Source of the DNA: Thalassococcus arenae
GTDB taxonomy: Bacteria > Pseudomonadota > Alphaproteobacteria > Rhodobacterales > Rhodobacteraceae
Direction of reading: 5' to 3'
NCBI RefSeq assembly: GCF_019104745.1
Contig: NZ_JAHRWL010000002.1
Coordinates: forward strand, 1 to 64,000
Length of the DNA stretch: 64,000 nt
Part shown: positions 9,759 through 18,218 of the stretch, one piece after another
How positions within the stretch are numbered: position 1 is the stretch's first letter
Layout of the letters: each line of letters starts with the position of its first letter
Made by a program: the position numbers and the translations under genes
Notes under the pieces: model-generated
The model's input: only the letters and a program-made list of their open reading frames with translations
Databases searched by the model: none
Told to the model about the DNA's origin: nothing

Positions 9759-10529
9759 ATGACGCCTGACCATGTCGCCATCAACCGCGACGTCTGGGAC
9801 GAAGACGCCGCCAATTGGGTCGCCTTCGGCGAACGGCTCTGGGCGGCCCAGACGCCGGAATGGGGCAGTTGGGGTGCGCCGGAGGCCGCGCTCGGGATGC
9901 TTCCCGAGCCGATGGAGGGTCTTGACGCGATCGAGTTGGGCTGCGGCACGGGATATGTCGCCGGCTGGATGGCGCGCCGCGGCGCGCGGGTCACGGCGGT
10001 CGACGTCTCGGCCAGGCAGTTGGCGACGGCCCGCAGATTGGCTGCCGAACACGGCGCCGACATCACCTTTGTCGAAGGCAACGCAGAAGCGACCGGGCTG
10101 CCAGAACAAAGCTTCGACTTTGCCATCAGCGAATACGGTGCGGCGATCTGGTGCCCGCCCGGGCTTTGGCTGCGCGAGGCCTGGCGCCTTTTGCGGCCGG
10201 GCGGGCGGCTGGTTTTTCTCGGCAACCATCCCCTGGTGCTGATCTGTTCACCCGCAGATGGCGCGCCCTGCGACACCGCGCTTCACCGCCCCTATCGCGG
10301 CATGTGGGGCGCGGATTGGACCGGGGTCGAGATCGATCCGAGCGGTGTGAACTTCAACCTGACCTTCGCCGACTGGATGGCGCTGTTTGCCAAGATCGGT
10401 TTTGTGGTCGAGCGCTATCACGAGGTTTATGCCCCCGAAGACGCGGTCGGCGTGCGTGGTTCGGTCCCGGCGGACTGGGCCAAGCACTATCCGTTTGAAC
10501 AGGTCTGGCACTTGCAAAAAACCGGCTGA
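9759..10529 (+). CDS. Class I SAM-dependent methyltransferase
   Basis: A 256-aa protein with the Rossmann methyltransferase motifs in order: motif I AIELGCGTGYVAGWMARRGA (about residues 57-76), the acidic end of strand 2 in VTAVDVSARQL, motif II/III around FVEGNAEATGLPEQSFDFAISEYGA, and LRPGGRLVFLGNHPL (motif V). It belongs to the broad Methyltransf_11/25 group acting on small molecules; the substrate cannot be named. GGAGGG precedes the ATG by eight bases. It sits between the SulP gene and a convergent flavin-reductase gene, with 13 bases between the stops. Confidence 0.9.
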   Translation: MTPDHVAINRDVWDEDAANWVAFGERLWAAQTPEWGSWGAPEAALGMLPEPMEGLDAIELGCGTGYVAGWMARRGARVTAVDVSARQLATARRLAAEHGADITFVEGNAEATGLPEQSFDFAISEYGAAIWCPPGLWLREAWRLLRPGGRLVFLGNHPLVLICSPADGAPCDTALHRPYRGMWGADWTGVEIDPSGVNFNLTFADWMALFAKIGFVVERYHEVYAPEDAVGVRGSVPADWAKHYPFEQVWHLQKTG

Positions 10530-10542
10530 GTGGCGTGCTCTC

Positions 10543-11148
10543 TCACTCGCCCGGTCGTTTCAATTCGAACACCTCTCGGACGACCGAATAGTCGCGGTAC
10601 CCCATCCGCGCCAAGGGGTTGAAGGCCAGCACATCGAACATCCCGTCCTTCAGGCAATCGTCGCGCATATGAACGCCGGTGACTTGGCCGAAGACCGCGA
10701 AATTCGCGTCGCCCGGCAATTGCACGATCTGCGTCAGCCGACATTCCAGGTTCGCGGGGGCCTGTGCCACACGCGAACAGGCGATGGTTTCGCACTCGGC
10801 CCGCACGATCCCGGCCTTGTCGAACTCGTCGACCTCGCGCGGCCAGGGGCCGGAACTGTGGTTCATCACGTCCTTCATTGCGTATTCCACGACGTTCACG
10901 CAGAACACGCCGGTCTCGCGGATATTGGCGACGCTGTCCTTGGTGTCGCCGCGGTCGGGCTTGGTGCTGGTCGAGGCGAACATCACCTGCGGCGGCACAT
11001 AGGCCACGGCGTTGAAGAAGGAATACGGCGCCAGGTTGTCCTGCCCGTCCGCGCCGCGGGTCGAGATCCAGCCGATGGGCCGCGGCGTCACGATGGCGTT
11101 GAACGGGTTGTGCGGCAGGCCGTGGCCGTCCTCGGGGCGATAGAACAT
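10543..11148 (-). CDS. Flavin reductase family protein (FMN-binding split barrel)
   Basis: A 201-aa protein of the FlaRed fold, which binds FMN and reduces it or uses it as a bound cofactor. Typical blocks are TPRPIGWISTRGADGQDNLAPYSFFNAVAYVPPQVMF split over residues 22-58, SVANIRETGVFCVNV, and the C-terminal NPLARMGYRDYSVV. This LAPYSFFNA type is common in proteobacteria as a conserved protein without a named partner. I took the ATG at 11148, which has GGAGATGCGCCG directly ahead; longer in-frame starts have no ribosome site. The divergent acetyltransferase starts within 80 bases. Confidence 0.88.
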   Translation of the reverse strand: MFYRPEDGHGLPHNPFNAIVTPRPIGWISTRGADGQDNLAPYSFFNAVAYVPPQVMFASTSTKPDRGDTKDSVANIRETGVFCVNVVEYAMKDVMNHSSGPWPREVDEFDKAGIVRAECETIACSRVAQAPANLECRLTQIVQLPGDANFAVFGQVTGVHMRDDCLKDGMFDVLAFNPLARMGYRDYSVVREVFELKRPGE

Positions 11149-11164
11149 CGGCGCATCTCCTTGT

Positions 11165-11722
11165 TTGCGGGGCGGTTTGACCCGTGCTACGGGCATTTGC
11201 AACGATAGATGCGGGGGGCAAGGGCTGTTCACGCTGTCACGAGAAACGCCCGAGGATTGGTGGGAGGTCGAGGCACTGTTCGACACCTGCTTTCTTCCGG
11301 GCCGCCAGTTGTTGTCCTCCTACCAGCTGCGCGATGGCGTCGAGCCGGTTTCCGAGCTGTGCTATGTCGCGCGTGATCCGATGGGAATCCTGGGCGGTGC
11401 AATCCGCTATTGGCCGGTGCGGATCGGCCCGCATTGGTCCTTGCTGCTGGGCCCGATCGCGGTTCACCCGGTGTCGCATGGCGCGGGGCTGGGGTCGGCG
11501 CTGATGCGGCAAAGCCTGGCGGATGCGTCCGATGCGGGCTGGGAACGGGTGCTGCTGGTGGGTGATCTTCCTTATTACCACCGCTTCGGTTTTCGCAAGC
11601 TGGACGGGGTCGAGATGCCGCCGCCGACCAATCCTGACCGCGTTCTGGGGCTGGCGCTGGTGCCTGGCGCCTGGGACGGCGTCTCGGGCAAGGTGCAAAA
11701 GGCCAACGGCACGCTGCCTTGA
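11165..11722 (+). CDS. GNAT family N-acetyltransferase
   Basis: Up to 185 aa. The protein from LFTLSRETPEDWWEVEALFD onward matches the conserved COG3153-type acetyltransferases of Rhodobacteraceae, with the acetyl-CoA loop PVSHGAGLGSALM near residue 105 and YYHRFGFRKL. The start is uncertain. The only standard codons in frame are TTG at 11165 and 11177, which would add about 20 residues unlike the family; homologues begin at about FTLSRETP, which here would be a CTG at 11224 preceded by GGGGGGCAAGG. Substrate unknown. It is divergent from the flavin reductase gene. Confidence 0.82.
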   Translation: MRGGLTRATGICNDRCGGQGLFTLSRETPEDWWEVEALFDTCFLPGRQLLSSYQLRDGVEPVSELCYVARDPMGILGGAIRYWPVRIGPHWSLLLGPIAVHPVSHGAGLGSALMRQSLADASDAGWERVLLVGDLPYYHRFGFRKLDGVEMPPPTNPDRVLGLALVPGAWDGVSGKVQKANGTLP

Positions 11723-11769
11723 ACGGCCGGTCGGGCGACCACATCTAATCGCGCAGGAGGACGCCGCCC

Positions 11770-12525
11770 ATGCCGCCAACCGATCTGGTGACGCTCGACG
11801 TGACCCGCGACATCGCCTTGCTGGCCAGGCGCCACCGCGCCGCGCGGTCGGTCGGAATGCAAGTGCTGAACCTGATCGGCGGCCGTGCCGAGAACCTGCT
11901 GGAGCGGCTGCCCGACCCGGTCAAGGATCAGCTGGAAACCGCCACCAGCCGTGCGCTGGAAGGCGCGCTGCGCGCCGCGCAGGCATCGCGCGGCGTGATC
12001 CCGGACCAGAAAGGCTGGCTCAACACCGCGGTGACGACGGCGATGGGCGCGATGGGCGGAGCCGGGGGCCTGCCGACGGCGCTGGCGGAATTGCCGGTCA
12101 CGACCACCGTTTTGTTGCGCGCGATCCAGGGCATCGCGGCCGAGCACGGTTTCGACCCCGACGATCCGGCGATCCAGAAAGAGGCGCTGAGCGTCTTCGC
12201 CTCGGCCGGGCCGCTGGCCGATGACGACGGCGCGGACATGGCGTTTCTGACGGCCCGCATCACCCTGACCGGCGCAACGGTGCATGGCCTGATCGCGCGC
12301 ATCGCACCGCGATTGGCCACGGTGTTGGGTCAAAAGCTTGCTGCGCAGACCGTCCCGATCATCGGCGCCGCCGCCGGGGCCGCGACGAATTATGCCTATA
12401 CCAGCTACTACCAGTCCATGGCGCATGTGCATTTCGGCCTGTTCGCCCTGGCCGAACGCAGCGGCCAGACCCGCGAGGCGCTGGGCGCCGCCCTGCGCGA
12501 CGAGATCCGGCGCCAGATCCGCTAA
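11770..12525 (+). CDS. EcsC family protein
   Basis: A 251-aa protein of the EcsC family: LARRHRAARSVGMQVLNLIGG at the start, alternating Gly/Ala-rich helical segments such as AMGAMGGAGGLPTALAELPVTTTVLLRAIQ (split around residues 95-124), and GAAAGAATNYAYTSYYQSMAHVHF near the end. EcsC was named from the Bacillus ecs ABC-exporter operon, but the proteobacterial versions are stand-alone and of unknown function, probably membrane-associated. GGAGG stands eight bases before the ATG. The gap to the convergent ptsP (12526-12697) holds only GTTAAGGTTAACC and no gene. Confidence 0.85.
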   Translation: MPPTDLVTLDVTRDIALLARRHRAARSVGMQVLNLIGGRAENLLERLPDPVKDQLETATSRALEGALRAAQASRGVIPDQKGWLNTAVTTAMGAMGGAGGLPTALAELPVTTTVLLRAIQGIAAEHGFDPDDPAIQKEALSVFASAGPLADDDGADMAFLTARITLTGATVHGLIARIAPRLATVLGQKLAAQTVPIIGAAAGAATNYAYTSYYQSMAHVHFGLFALAERSGQTREALGAALRDEIRRQIR

Positions 12526-12697
12526 CGACCCGTTAAGGTTAACCGCTTATCCATGACGCGTCGCCGGGCCAGAACGGCCTTGGGCGACGGCCTTTGACCC
12601 GAGGCGATCTCTTGTGAATGCGCCGACGCGCAGGTCCAAAACGGACAGTGCCCGGATCGATGCAGAACGCGTCGGTCCGGGTTTGTCGTTTCGGCGG

Positions 12698-14938
12698 CTA
12701 GCCGATTCCGCGCAGGTAATCGGTTACGGCGTCGCGGACCGATTGTTCGCCACGCTCGCGCGCATCGTCGATCGCCGCTTTCACGGCGCCCAGATCGGCC
12801 CGCATCAGCAGGCTCTTGACCGGCCCGATCGACGCCGGACGCATCGACAGCGTATGGATGCCGATGGCCGCCAGGCATAGCGCCTCGAGCGGGCGGCCCG
12901 CATCCTCGCCGCAGAAACTGAGTTGCGTATCGGTATCGCCGCACCGGGCGACGATGTTTTCGAGAAACGACAGGAAACTGACATTCAGCGTGTCATAGCG
13001 GCGCCGGACCCGTTCGTTTTCCCGGTCCGCGGCAAAAAAGAACTGTTTCAGATCGTTGCCGCCGATGGACAGGAACTCGACCTCTTCAAAGAACCGCCGG
13101 CTGGCGAAGGCCAGGCTGGGGGTCTCCAGCATCGCGCCGATCTCGAGCCTCTCGGGCACCGTGTGGCCCAGGCGCTTTTCGCGGGCGATGGTCTTTTCCA
13201 TCTCCCAGCGGGCGCGCTGGAATTCTTCGTGCTGCGCGACGAAGGGGAACATCACCGACAACGGCCGGCCATCGGCGGCGCGCAGCAGCGCCTGCAACTG
13301 CATCCGCAGCACACCGGGCTTGTCCAGCCCGACACGGATCGCCCGCCAGCCAAGCGCCGGGTTGGGCTCGTCCTGCGGTTTCATGTAGGGCAGCACCTTG
13401 TCCGAGCCGATGTCGAGCGTGCGGAAGACAACGCGCTTGCCCTTGGCCGCATCCAGCACACGCGCATAAAGCGCCGCCAGTTCGGTGCGCTTGGGCATCT
13501 GGTTGCGGATCAGGAATTGCAACTCGGTCCGGAACAGGCCGACGCCCTCGGCGCCCGAACTTTCCAGCGACGGCAGATCGGCCATCAGCCCGGCATTCAT
13601 CAAAAGCTGTACGCGTGTCCCGCAGCCGGTGACGCAGGGTGTCTCGCGGATCGATGCATAGCGCTCCTGCGCCTTGGCCTGCATCGCGATTTTGTCCTGA
13701 AACGCCGTCGCCACGCTGTCATCGGGTCGCAGGTGCACGATGCCCTGATCGCCGTCGACCATGATCCGATCGCCGTTCAGCGCCTCGTTGGTGATCCGTT
13801 CGGCATGGATGACCAGCGGAATCGCCAACGCGCGCGCGACGATGGCGGCATGGCTGCCGACCGAGCCTTCCTCCAGCACCACGCCCCTCAGCTTGCGGCC
13901 GTATTCCAGCAGTTCGCCCGGGCCGATATTGCGCGCCACCAGGATCGGGTCGTCGGGCATCTCGGCACCGGTCTGGCTGCCTTGGCCGGTCAGGATGCGC
14001 AGCAACCGGTTGGAGAGATCGTCGAGGTCGTGCAGCCGGTCACGCAAATAGGCGTCGGTGGCCTGGGCCATGCGGGCACGCGCGACGGATTGTTCCTTTT
14101 CAACCGCCGCTTCGGCCGACAGGCCGCGGGCGATATCCTCGTCCATCCGGCGCATCCAGCCCTTGGAATTGGCGAACATCCGGTAAGCTTCCAGCACTTG
14201 CATCTGTTCGCTGTCACCCGAAGCGCCGGCCAGCATCTCGTCGACGCTGACGCGCAGCTGGTCGACCGCTTCCTGCAACCGGGCGCGTTCGCGGTCGGGG
14301 TCGTCGGCCACCAGGTTGGTGACCACCACGCGCGGTTCATGCAGCCAGACCCGGCCCATCGCCGTGCCCTCCTGGCCGGTTGCGCCCCGGAACAGCGCCG
14401 GCTGGGTATGGCGCGCCTTCAGCGCCGCGCCTTCGCCGACGAACGCACCCAGTTCGGTCATCTCGGCCAGCACCATGGCCACGACTTCCAGCGCGTAAAC
14501 CTCGTCATCGGTGAACTTGCGCTGCTGTTTCGACTGCACGACCATCACGCCCAGCTTTTCCCCCAGCCGCTGGATCGGCACGCCGAGAAAGCTCGAATAG
14601 ATCTCTTCGCCGGTTTCGGGCATGTAGCGGAAGCCGCGCTCGGCGGGTGCGTCGGCGGTGTTGACCGTCTTGCCGCTGCGCGCGACCCGGCCGACCAGGC
14701 CTTCGCCCAGCTTCATCCGGGTCTGGTGCACGGCTTCCTGCTTGAGACCCTGCGTGGCGCACAATTCCAGCGTTTCAGGGTCACGGAACAAATAGATCGA
14801 GCACACCTCGGTGCCCATCGAATCCGCGGTCAGATGGGTGATCTTGTCCAGCCGCGCCTGACCCGCGGCCTCTTCGGCCATCGTGTCGCGCAGCCGTCCA
14901 AGCAGCTTGCGGCTTTCGCTTTCCAGACCGTTGGTCAT
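12698..14938 (-). CDS. ptsP: Phosphoenolpyruvate-protein phosphotransferase PtsP (EI-Ntr)
   Basis: A 746-aa enzyme I of the nitrogen PTS. The N-terminal 170 residues are a GAF sensor domain (ITHLTADSMGTEVCSIYLF, TRMKLGEGLVGRVARSGKTVN). Then come the HPr-binding helical part, the swivelling domain with the active-site His in GSVGSHAAIVARAL, and the PEP-binding barrel (LFRTELQFL, VVFRTLDIGSDK, SLAFASRRFFEEVEFLSIGGNDL). It passes phosphate from PEP to NPr and EIIA-Ntr in a regulatory cascade that senses glutamine and potassium rather than sugar. I chose the ATG at 14938; the length then matches the family, while an upstream start adds 23 unrelated residues. In many Rhodobacteraceae it neighbours lysC, as here. 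Confidence 0.95.
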   Translation of the reverse strand: MTNGLESESRKLLGRLRDTMAEEAAGQARLDKITHLTADSMGTEVCSIYLFRDPETLELCATQGLKQEAVHQTRMKLGEGLVGRVARSGKTVNTADAPAERGFRYMPETGEEIYSSFLGVPIQRLGEKLGVMVVQSKQQRKFTDDEVYALEVVAMVLAEMTELGAFVGEGAALKARHTQPALFRGATGQEGTAMGRVWLHEPRVVVTNLVADDPDRERARLQEAVDQLRVSVDEMLAGASGDSEQMQVLEAYRMFANSKGWMRRMDEDIARGLSAEAAVEKEQSVARARMAQATDAYLRDRLHDLDDLSNRLLRILTGQGSQTGAEMPDDPILVARNIGPGELLEYGRKLRGVVLEEGSVGSHAAIVARALAIPLVIHAERITNEALNGDRIMVDGDQGIVHLRPDDSVATAFQDKIAMQAKAQERYASIRETPCVTGCGTRVQLLMNAGLMADLPSLESSGAEGVGLFRTELQFLIRNQMPKRTELAALYARVLDAAKGKRVVFRTLDIGSDKVLPYMKPQDEPNPALGWRAIRVGLDKPGVLRMQLQALLRAADGRPLSVMFPFVAQHEEFQRARWEMEKTIAREKRLGHTVPERLEIGAMLETPSLAFASRRFFEEVEFLSIGGNDLKQFFFAADRENERVRRRYDTLNVSFLSFLENIVARCGDTDTQLSFCGEDAGRPLEALCLAAIGIHTLSMRPASIGPVKSLLMRADLGAVKAAIDDARERGEQSVRDAVTDYLRGIG

Positions 14939-15152
14939 GATCCATGGCTCTTTCTGATCCCGGATGCCCGTTATACCGGGAAACCGGTCCGGCAGGAAAG
15001 CCATCACCCGAACAGGGGAGGGAAATCAACCACAGATTGCCGCGATCGGTGCAACGCAGACCCTTCGATCCTCGGGTTTCGCCGAAAGACGTTGACCGCC
15101 GCCGGACCGCTGTTCACCCTGTTGCACAGGATAGATGCGAAAAGGATGACGC

Positions 15153-15581
15153 TTGGACCATCGGGCAGAATGCTACTGCGGCGAGGTCGCTCTTGTCGTC
15201 GAGGGTGATCCCGTCCTGCAGTGTTTCTGCCACTGCCGCTCTTGCCGGCGCTGGTCGGGCCAGCCGGTCACCGCCTGCCTGCTTTGGCCCGAAGACCGTG
15301 TGCGGTTCGTTCGGGGCAGGGAACGGATGCTGAGGTTTTCCATCACGGAGCACCCCGAGGGCGGCAAGTTCAGTTGCAGGACATGCGGTGGCGCGATCTG
15401 CACGTTTCTGCCGAAGACCCGTTTGTACGATGTCTTTCACGGTGTCTTGGTCGATTTCGATTTCCGCCCGGCGATGCACATCAACTACGCCGAACGCGTG
15501 CTCTCGATGCCGGACGGATTGCCCAAGTTCCGCGACATGCCGGAAAGGTCCGGCGGAACCGGAACGCTGATCGGCGAATGA
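15153..15581 (+). CDS. GFA family zinc protein
   Basis: A 142-aa protein with the zinc-binding pattern of the glutathione-dependent formaldehyde-activating (GFA/CENP-V) fold: CYCG at residues 7-10, CFCHCRSCRRWSG at about 24-36 and CRTCGG near 75. Most bacterial members have no proven formaldehyde activity and may bind glutathione adducts. The start is TTG at 15153, with AAAGGA seven bases before it; an out-of-frame ATG lies in between. It is divergent from ptsP (215 bases between starts) and convergent with lysC. Confidence 0.85.
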   Translation: MDHRAECYCGEVALVVEGDPVLQCFCHCRSCRRWSGQPVTACLLWPEDRVRFVRGRERMLRFSITEHPEGGKFSCRTCGGAICTFLPKTRLYDVFHGVLVDFDFRPAMHINYAERVLSMPDGLPKFRDMPERSGGTGTLIGE

Positions 15582-15696
15582 TCGGTTCGCAACGCGTGCC
15601 ACCGATTGCGGTCATCGGCACGCTCGGGGCGCAGGCTTCGCCTGATGCCGTTGCGCACCACGTCGCATCACGAAGACCGGTCCCGCGGCCGTGTGA

Positions 15697-16935
15697 TCAG
15701 CCGGCTTTTTCCAGCTCGAACGCGTCGTGCAGCGCCTGCACCGCCAGTTCCATGTATTTCCGGTCGATCAGCACCGAGATCTTGATCTCGGAGGTGGTGA
15801 TGACCTTGATGTTGATGCCCTCGCCGGCCAGCACCTTGAACATCTTGGCGGCGACGCCGGCATGCGACCGCATCCCGATTCCGACCACCGAAACCTTGGC
15901 CACGCCTTCGTCTACGATCACGTCGTGAAAGTTGATCGAACCGGCGGCCTTGGCATCGGCCATCGCCTTTTCGGCGCGCTTTACCTGGCCCACGGGGCAG
16001 GAAAACGTCATGTCGGTGCGGCCCTCTTCCGAGATGTTCTGCACGATCATGTCCACGTTCACACCCGCGTCGGCCAGCGGGCCGAAGATCGCCGCGGCGA
16101 TGCCGGGACGGTCGGCGACCGAGGCCAGCGTCATCTTCGCCTCGTCGCGGGAATAGGCCACACCGGCCACGACATTGCTTTCCATGATGTCCTCCTCGTC
16201 GCAGACGAGCGTTCCGGCTTCGTCCGACTGTTCCTCGAAGCTGCTCAGCACCCGCAGCCTGACCTTGTAGCGCATCGCCAGTTCCACCGACCGCGTCTGC
16301 AGCACCTTGGCGCCCAGGCTGGCCAGCTCCAGCATTTCCTCGAACGCGATCCGGTCCAGCTTGCGCGCCTTTTCGCAGATCCGCGGATCGGTGGTATAGA
16401 CGCCGTCCACGTCGGTGTAGATGTCGCAGCGTTCGGCACCGAAAGCGGCCGCGAATGCGACGGCCGTGGTGTCCGATCCGCCGCGGCCCAGCGTCGTGAT
16501 CCGGCCCTCGGGGCTGACGCCCTGGAACCCGGCGACCACGGCCACCTTCATGCCGGCGGCGAACTTGGCGGATATGTTGTCCGCCGGGATCGCCTCGATC
16601 CGGGCCGAGGCATGGGCCGAGGTGGTCTGCACCGGAACCTGCCAGCCCTGCCAGCTGCGCGCGGGAATATCCATCTCCTGCAGCGTCAACGCCATCAGCC
16701 CGGCGGTGACGTTCTCACCGGAACTGACGACGGCGTCGTATTCGCGCGCGTCATACAGCGGCGATGTCTCGTCGACATAGCCCACCAGCTTGTTGGTCTC
16801 ACCCGCCATGGCGGAAACGATGACGATCACGTCGTATCCCTTGGCGACCTCGACGCCCACGCGCTTGGCGGCGCGGCGGATGCGGTCCAGCGTGGCGACG
16901 GACGTGCCGCCGAATTTCATCACCAAAACAGGCAT
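15697..16935 (-). CDS. lysC: Aspartate kinase
   Basis: A 412-aa enzyme phosphorylating aspartate, the entry to lysine, threonine, methionine and diaminopimelate synthesis. The N-terminal kinase domain begins MPVLVMKFGGTSVATLDRI (KFGGTSV motif) and has GRGGSDTTAVAFAAAF and the YTDVDGVYTTDPR substrate region. From about residue 265 two ACT domains follow (MTLASVADRPGIAAAIF; KVSVVGIGMRSHAGVAAKMF), the usual sites of feedback inhibition by lysine and threonine. GGGGAAG lies just before the ATG. The 154-base gap upstream contains a dispersed repeat; the next gene upstream is on the same strand. Confidence 0.96.
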   Translation of the reverse strand: MPVLVMKFGGTSVATLDRIRRAAKRVGVEVAKGYDVIVIVSAMAGETNKLVGYVDETSPLYDAREYDAVVSSGENVTAGLMALTLQEMDIPARSWQGWQVPVQTTSAHASARIEAIPADNISAKFAAGMKVAVVAGFQGVSPEGRITTLGRGGSDTTAVAFAAAFGAERCDIYTDVDGVYTTDPRICEKARKLDRIAFEEMLELASLGAKVLQTRSVELAMRYKVRLRVLSSFEEQSDEAGTLVCDEEDIMESNVVAGVAYSRDEAKMTLASVADRPGIAAAIFGPLADAGVNVDMIVQNISEEGRTDMTFSCPVGQVKRAEKAMADAKAAGSINFHDVIVDEGVAKVSVVGIGMRSHAGVAAKMFKVLAGEGINIKVITTSEIKISVLIDRKYMELAVQALHDAFELEKAG

Positions 16936-17037
16936 GGTCTTCCCCGGGTCAGGCTGCGCGGCGGTTTAGGCAAGCCGCGGGCAAAGAGCAAGCGTCGGTT
17001 TGCCGCGCACCGGTTGCGCCGGCCCGGTCCGGTCCTG

Positions 17038-17060
17038 TTTCTTCTCTTTTGCAAATACGC
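17038..17060 (-). repeat. Dispersed intergenic repeat, short form (copy)
   Basis: On the reverse strand this reads GCGTATTTGCAAAAGAGAAGAAA. It matches the elements at 40327 and 47648, and more loosely those at 4408 and 54741. It lies 30 bases downstream of the SDR gene stop, in the same direction, within the lysC upstream gap. Confidence 0.6.
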
Positions 17061-17089
17061 ATTCCCGGCGGCGGCAACGGGCTGCCCGG

Positions 17090-17734
17090 TCAGTAGGGAT
17101 GCGCCCGCCCGTCCCAGGTCTCGAAACAGCCGGTATTGACCAGCGACAGCGCGTTCAGCCGGTCGGCCAGGCCCCGGGCCGCTTCGTCGACGGAAATATC
17201 TGCCGCCCCGCCGCCCATGTCCGTGCGCACCCAGCCGGGGTGGTAGACGCCCACCGCCACCCCCTTGGCGCGCAGATCGGCCGCCAGGTTGCGACCGAGG
17301 TTCAGCACGGCGGCCTTCGAGGCGCGGTAGACATAGCTGCCGCCGGGCGCGCGGGTGTCAGACCCCATCTGCGACCCGATGATCATGATCCGCGGCGATG
17401 ACGCCTGCCGCAGGTTGGGCAGCAGCGCCTGGATGGTCAGGAACACGCCCGTGACGTTGACCGCGAACGTGCGCTCCCAGATCTCTGCCGGGTAGCCGGT
17501 TTCCAGCGAATGGCCCTTGTCCTCGTAGACCCCGGCGTTGCAGATCAGCGCGTCGATCTTGCGCCCGGCCAGTCGGTCGGCCAGTGCCTTGTGCGCGTCG
17601 GGGTCGGTGACGTCCAGCGGCAGCAGGCCGGGATGGTTGCGGGCGGTGCCCAGCACGGTGTCTCCGCGGGCGCGCAGGGTCTCGGCCAGGGCCGCGCCGA
17701 TGCCGCGGTTCGCCCCGGTGATCAGGACATCCAT
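17090..17734 (-). CDS. SDR family oxidoreductase
   Basis: A 214-aa short-chain dehydrogenase/reductase. It has the nucleotide-binding TGANRGIGAAL motif at residues 6-16, the NAGVYED stretch, the catalytic Ser in IIGSQMGS and YRASK (catalytic Tyr and Lys near residues 140-144), and PGWVRTDMGG at the cofactor loop. Acidic residues after strand 2 are not obvious, so NADP is possible. It is close to the COG1028/CsgA-like type with small-molecule or unknown substrates. It follows the DUF1178 gene with one base between stop and start, so they are cotranscribed. Confidence 0.9.
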   Translation of the reverse strand: MDVLITGANRGIGAALAETLRARGDTVLGTARNHPGLLPLDVTDPDAHKALADRLAGRKIDALICNAGVYEDKGHSLETGYPAEIWERTFAVNVTGVFLTIQALLPNLRQASSPRIMIIGSQMGSDTRAPGGSYVYRASKAAVLNLGRNLAADLRAKGVAVGVYHPGWVRTDMGGGAADISVDEAARGLADRLNALSLVNTGCFETWDGRAHPY

Positions 17735-17735
17735 G

Positions 17736-18167
17736 TCAGTTGCTTTTCCGGCTGGGCGTAAAGGGCAGCGGCGTGACGGGCACGCCGTCCTCGATCAGCG
17801 CCCGCGCTTCATCGCCGCGCGCCTCGCCCCAGATCGGGCGTTCCGGCGCGTCGCCGGTGTGGATGGCGCGCGCCTCGCGGGCGAAATCGGTGCCGACATA
17901 GTCCGAATTGGCCTCGACATGCGCCTTGAGCCGCGCCAGGGCCTGTTCGGCCGGGCTGAGCGGCGCGCTGAGCGGGCGACGATCGGGCGCGGCCTTGTCC
18001 TCGGACGTGCTGACCCTTGGGGCCATCACCGCCTTGTCGACCTCGGCCATGCCGCAGACCGCGCAGGACAGGTGCCCGGCGGTCTTCAACGCCTCGTAGG
18101 CCGTGCCGGACTGGAACCAGCTGTCGAACTGGTGTCCATCGGCGCATTTCAACGTGTACTGGATCAT
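17736..18167 (-). CDS. DUF1178 family zinc-binding protein
   Basis: A 143-aa protein starting MIQYTLKCADGHQFDSWFQS, with a second cysteine pair in LSCAVCGMAEVDKAVMAPRV: the DUF1178 pattern of an N-terminal zinc ribbon followed by a disordered Pro/Lys-rich middle and a conserved C-terminus (DFAREARAIHTGDAPERPIWGEA). The family is widespread in alphaproteobacteria and has no known function. It is one base upstream of the SDR gene and 51 bases downstream of waaA's stop region on the same strand. Confidence 0.9.
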   Translation of the reverse strand: MIQYTLKCADGHQFDSWFQSGTAYEALKTAGHLSCAVCGMAEVDKAVMAPRVSTSEDKAAPDRRPLSAPLSPAEQALARLKAHVEANSDYVGTDFAREARAIHTGDAPERPIWGEARGDEARALIEDGVPVTPLPFTPSRKSN

Positions 18168-18218
18168 GGCCGTTCGTGTCGTGGCTTTGTGAATAGGATA
18201 GTCACCTTGACCACCGGT

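Noticed and set aside
12923-15208. 761-codon open frame opposite ptsP
   Set aside because: Antisense shadow; composition is His/Arg/Gln-rich without domains, while the other strand encodes a full PtsP.
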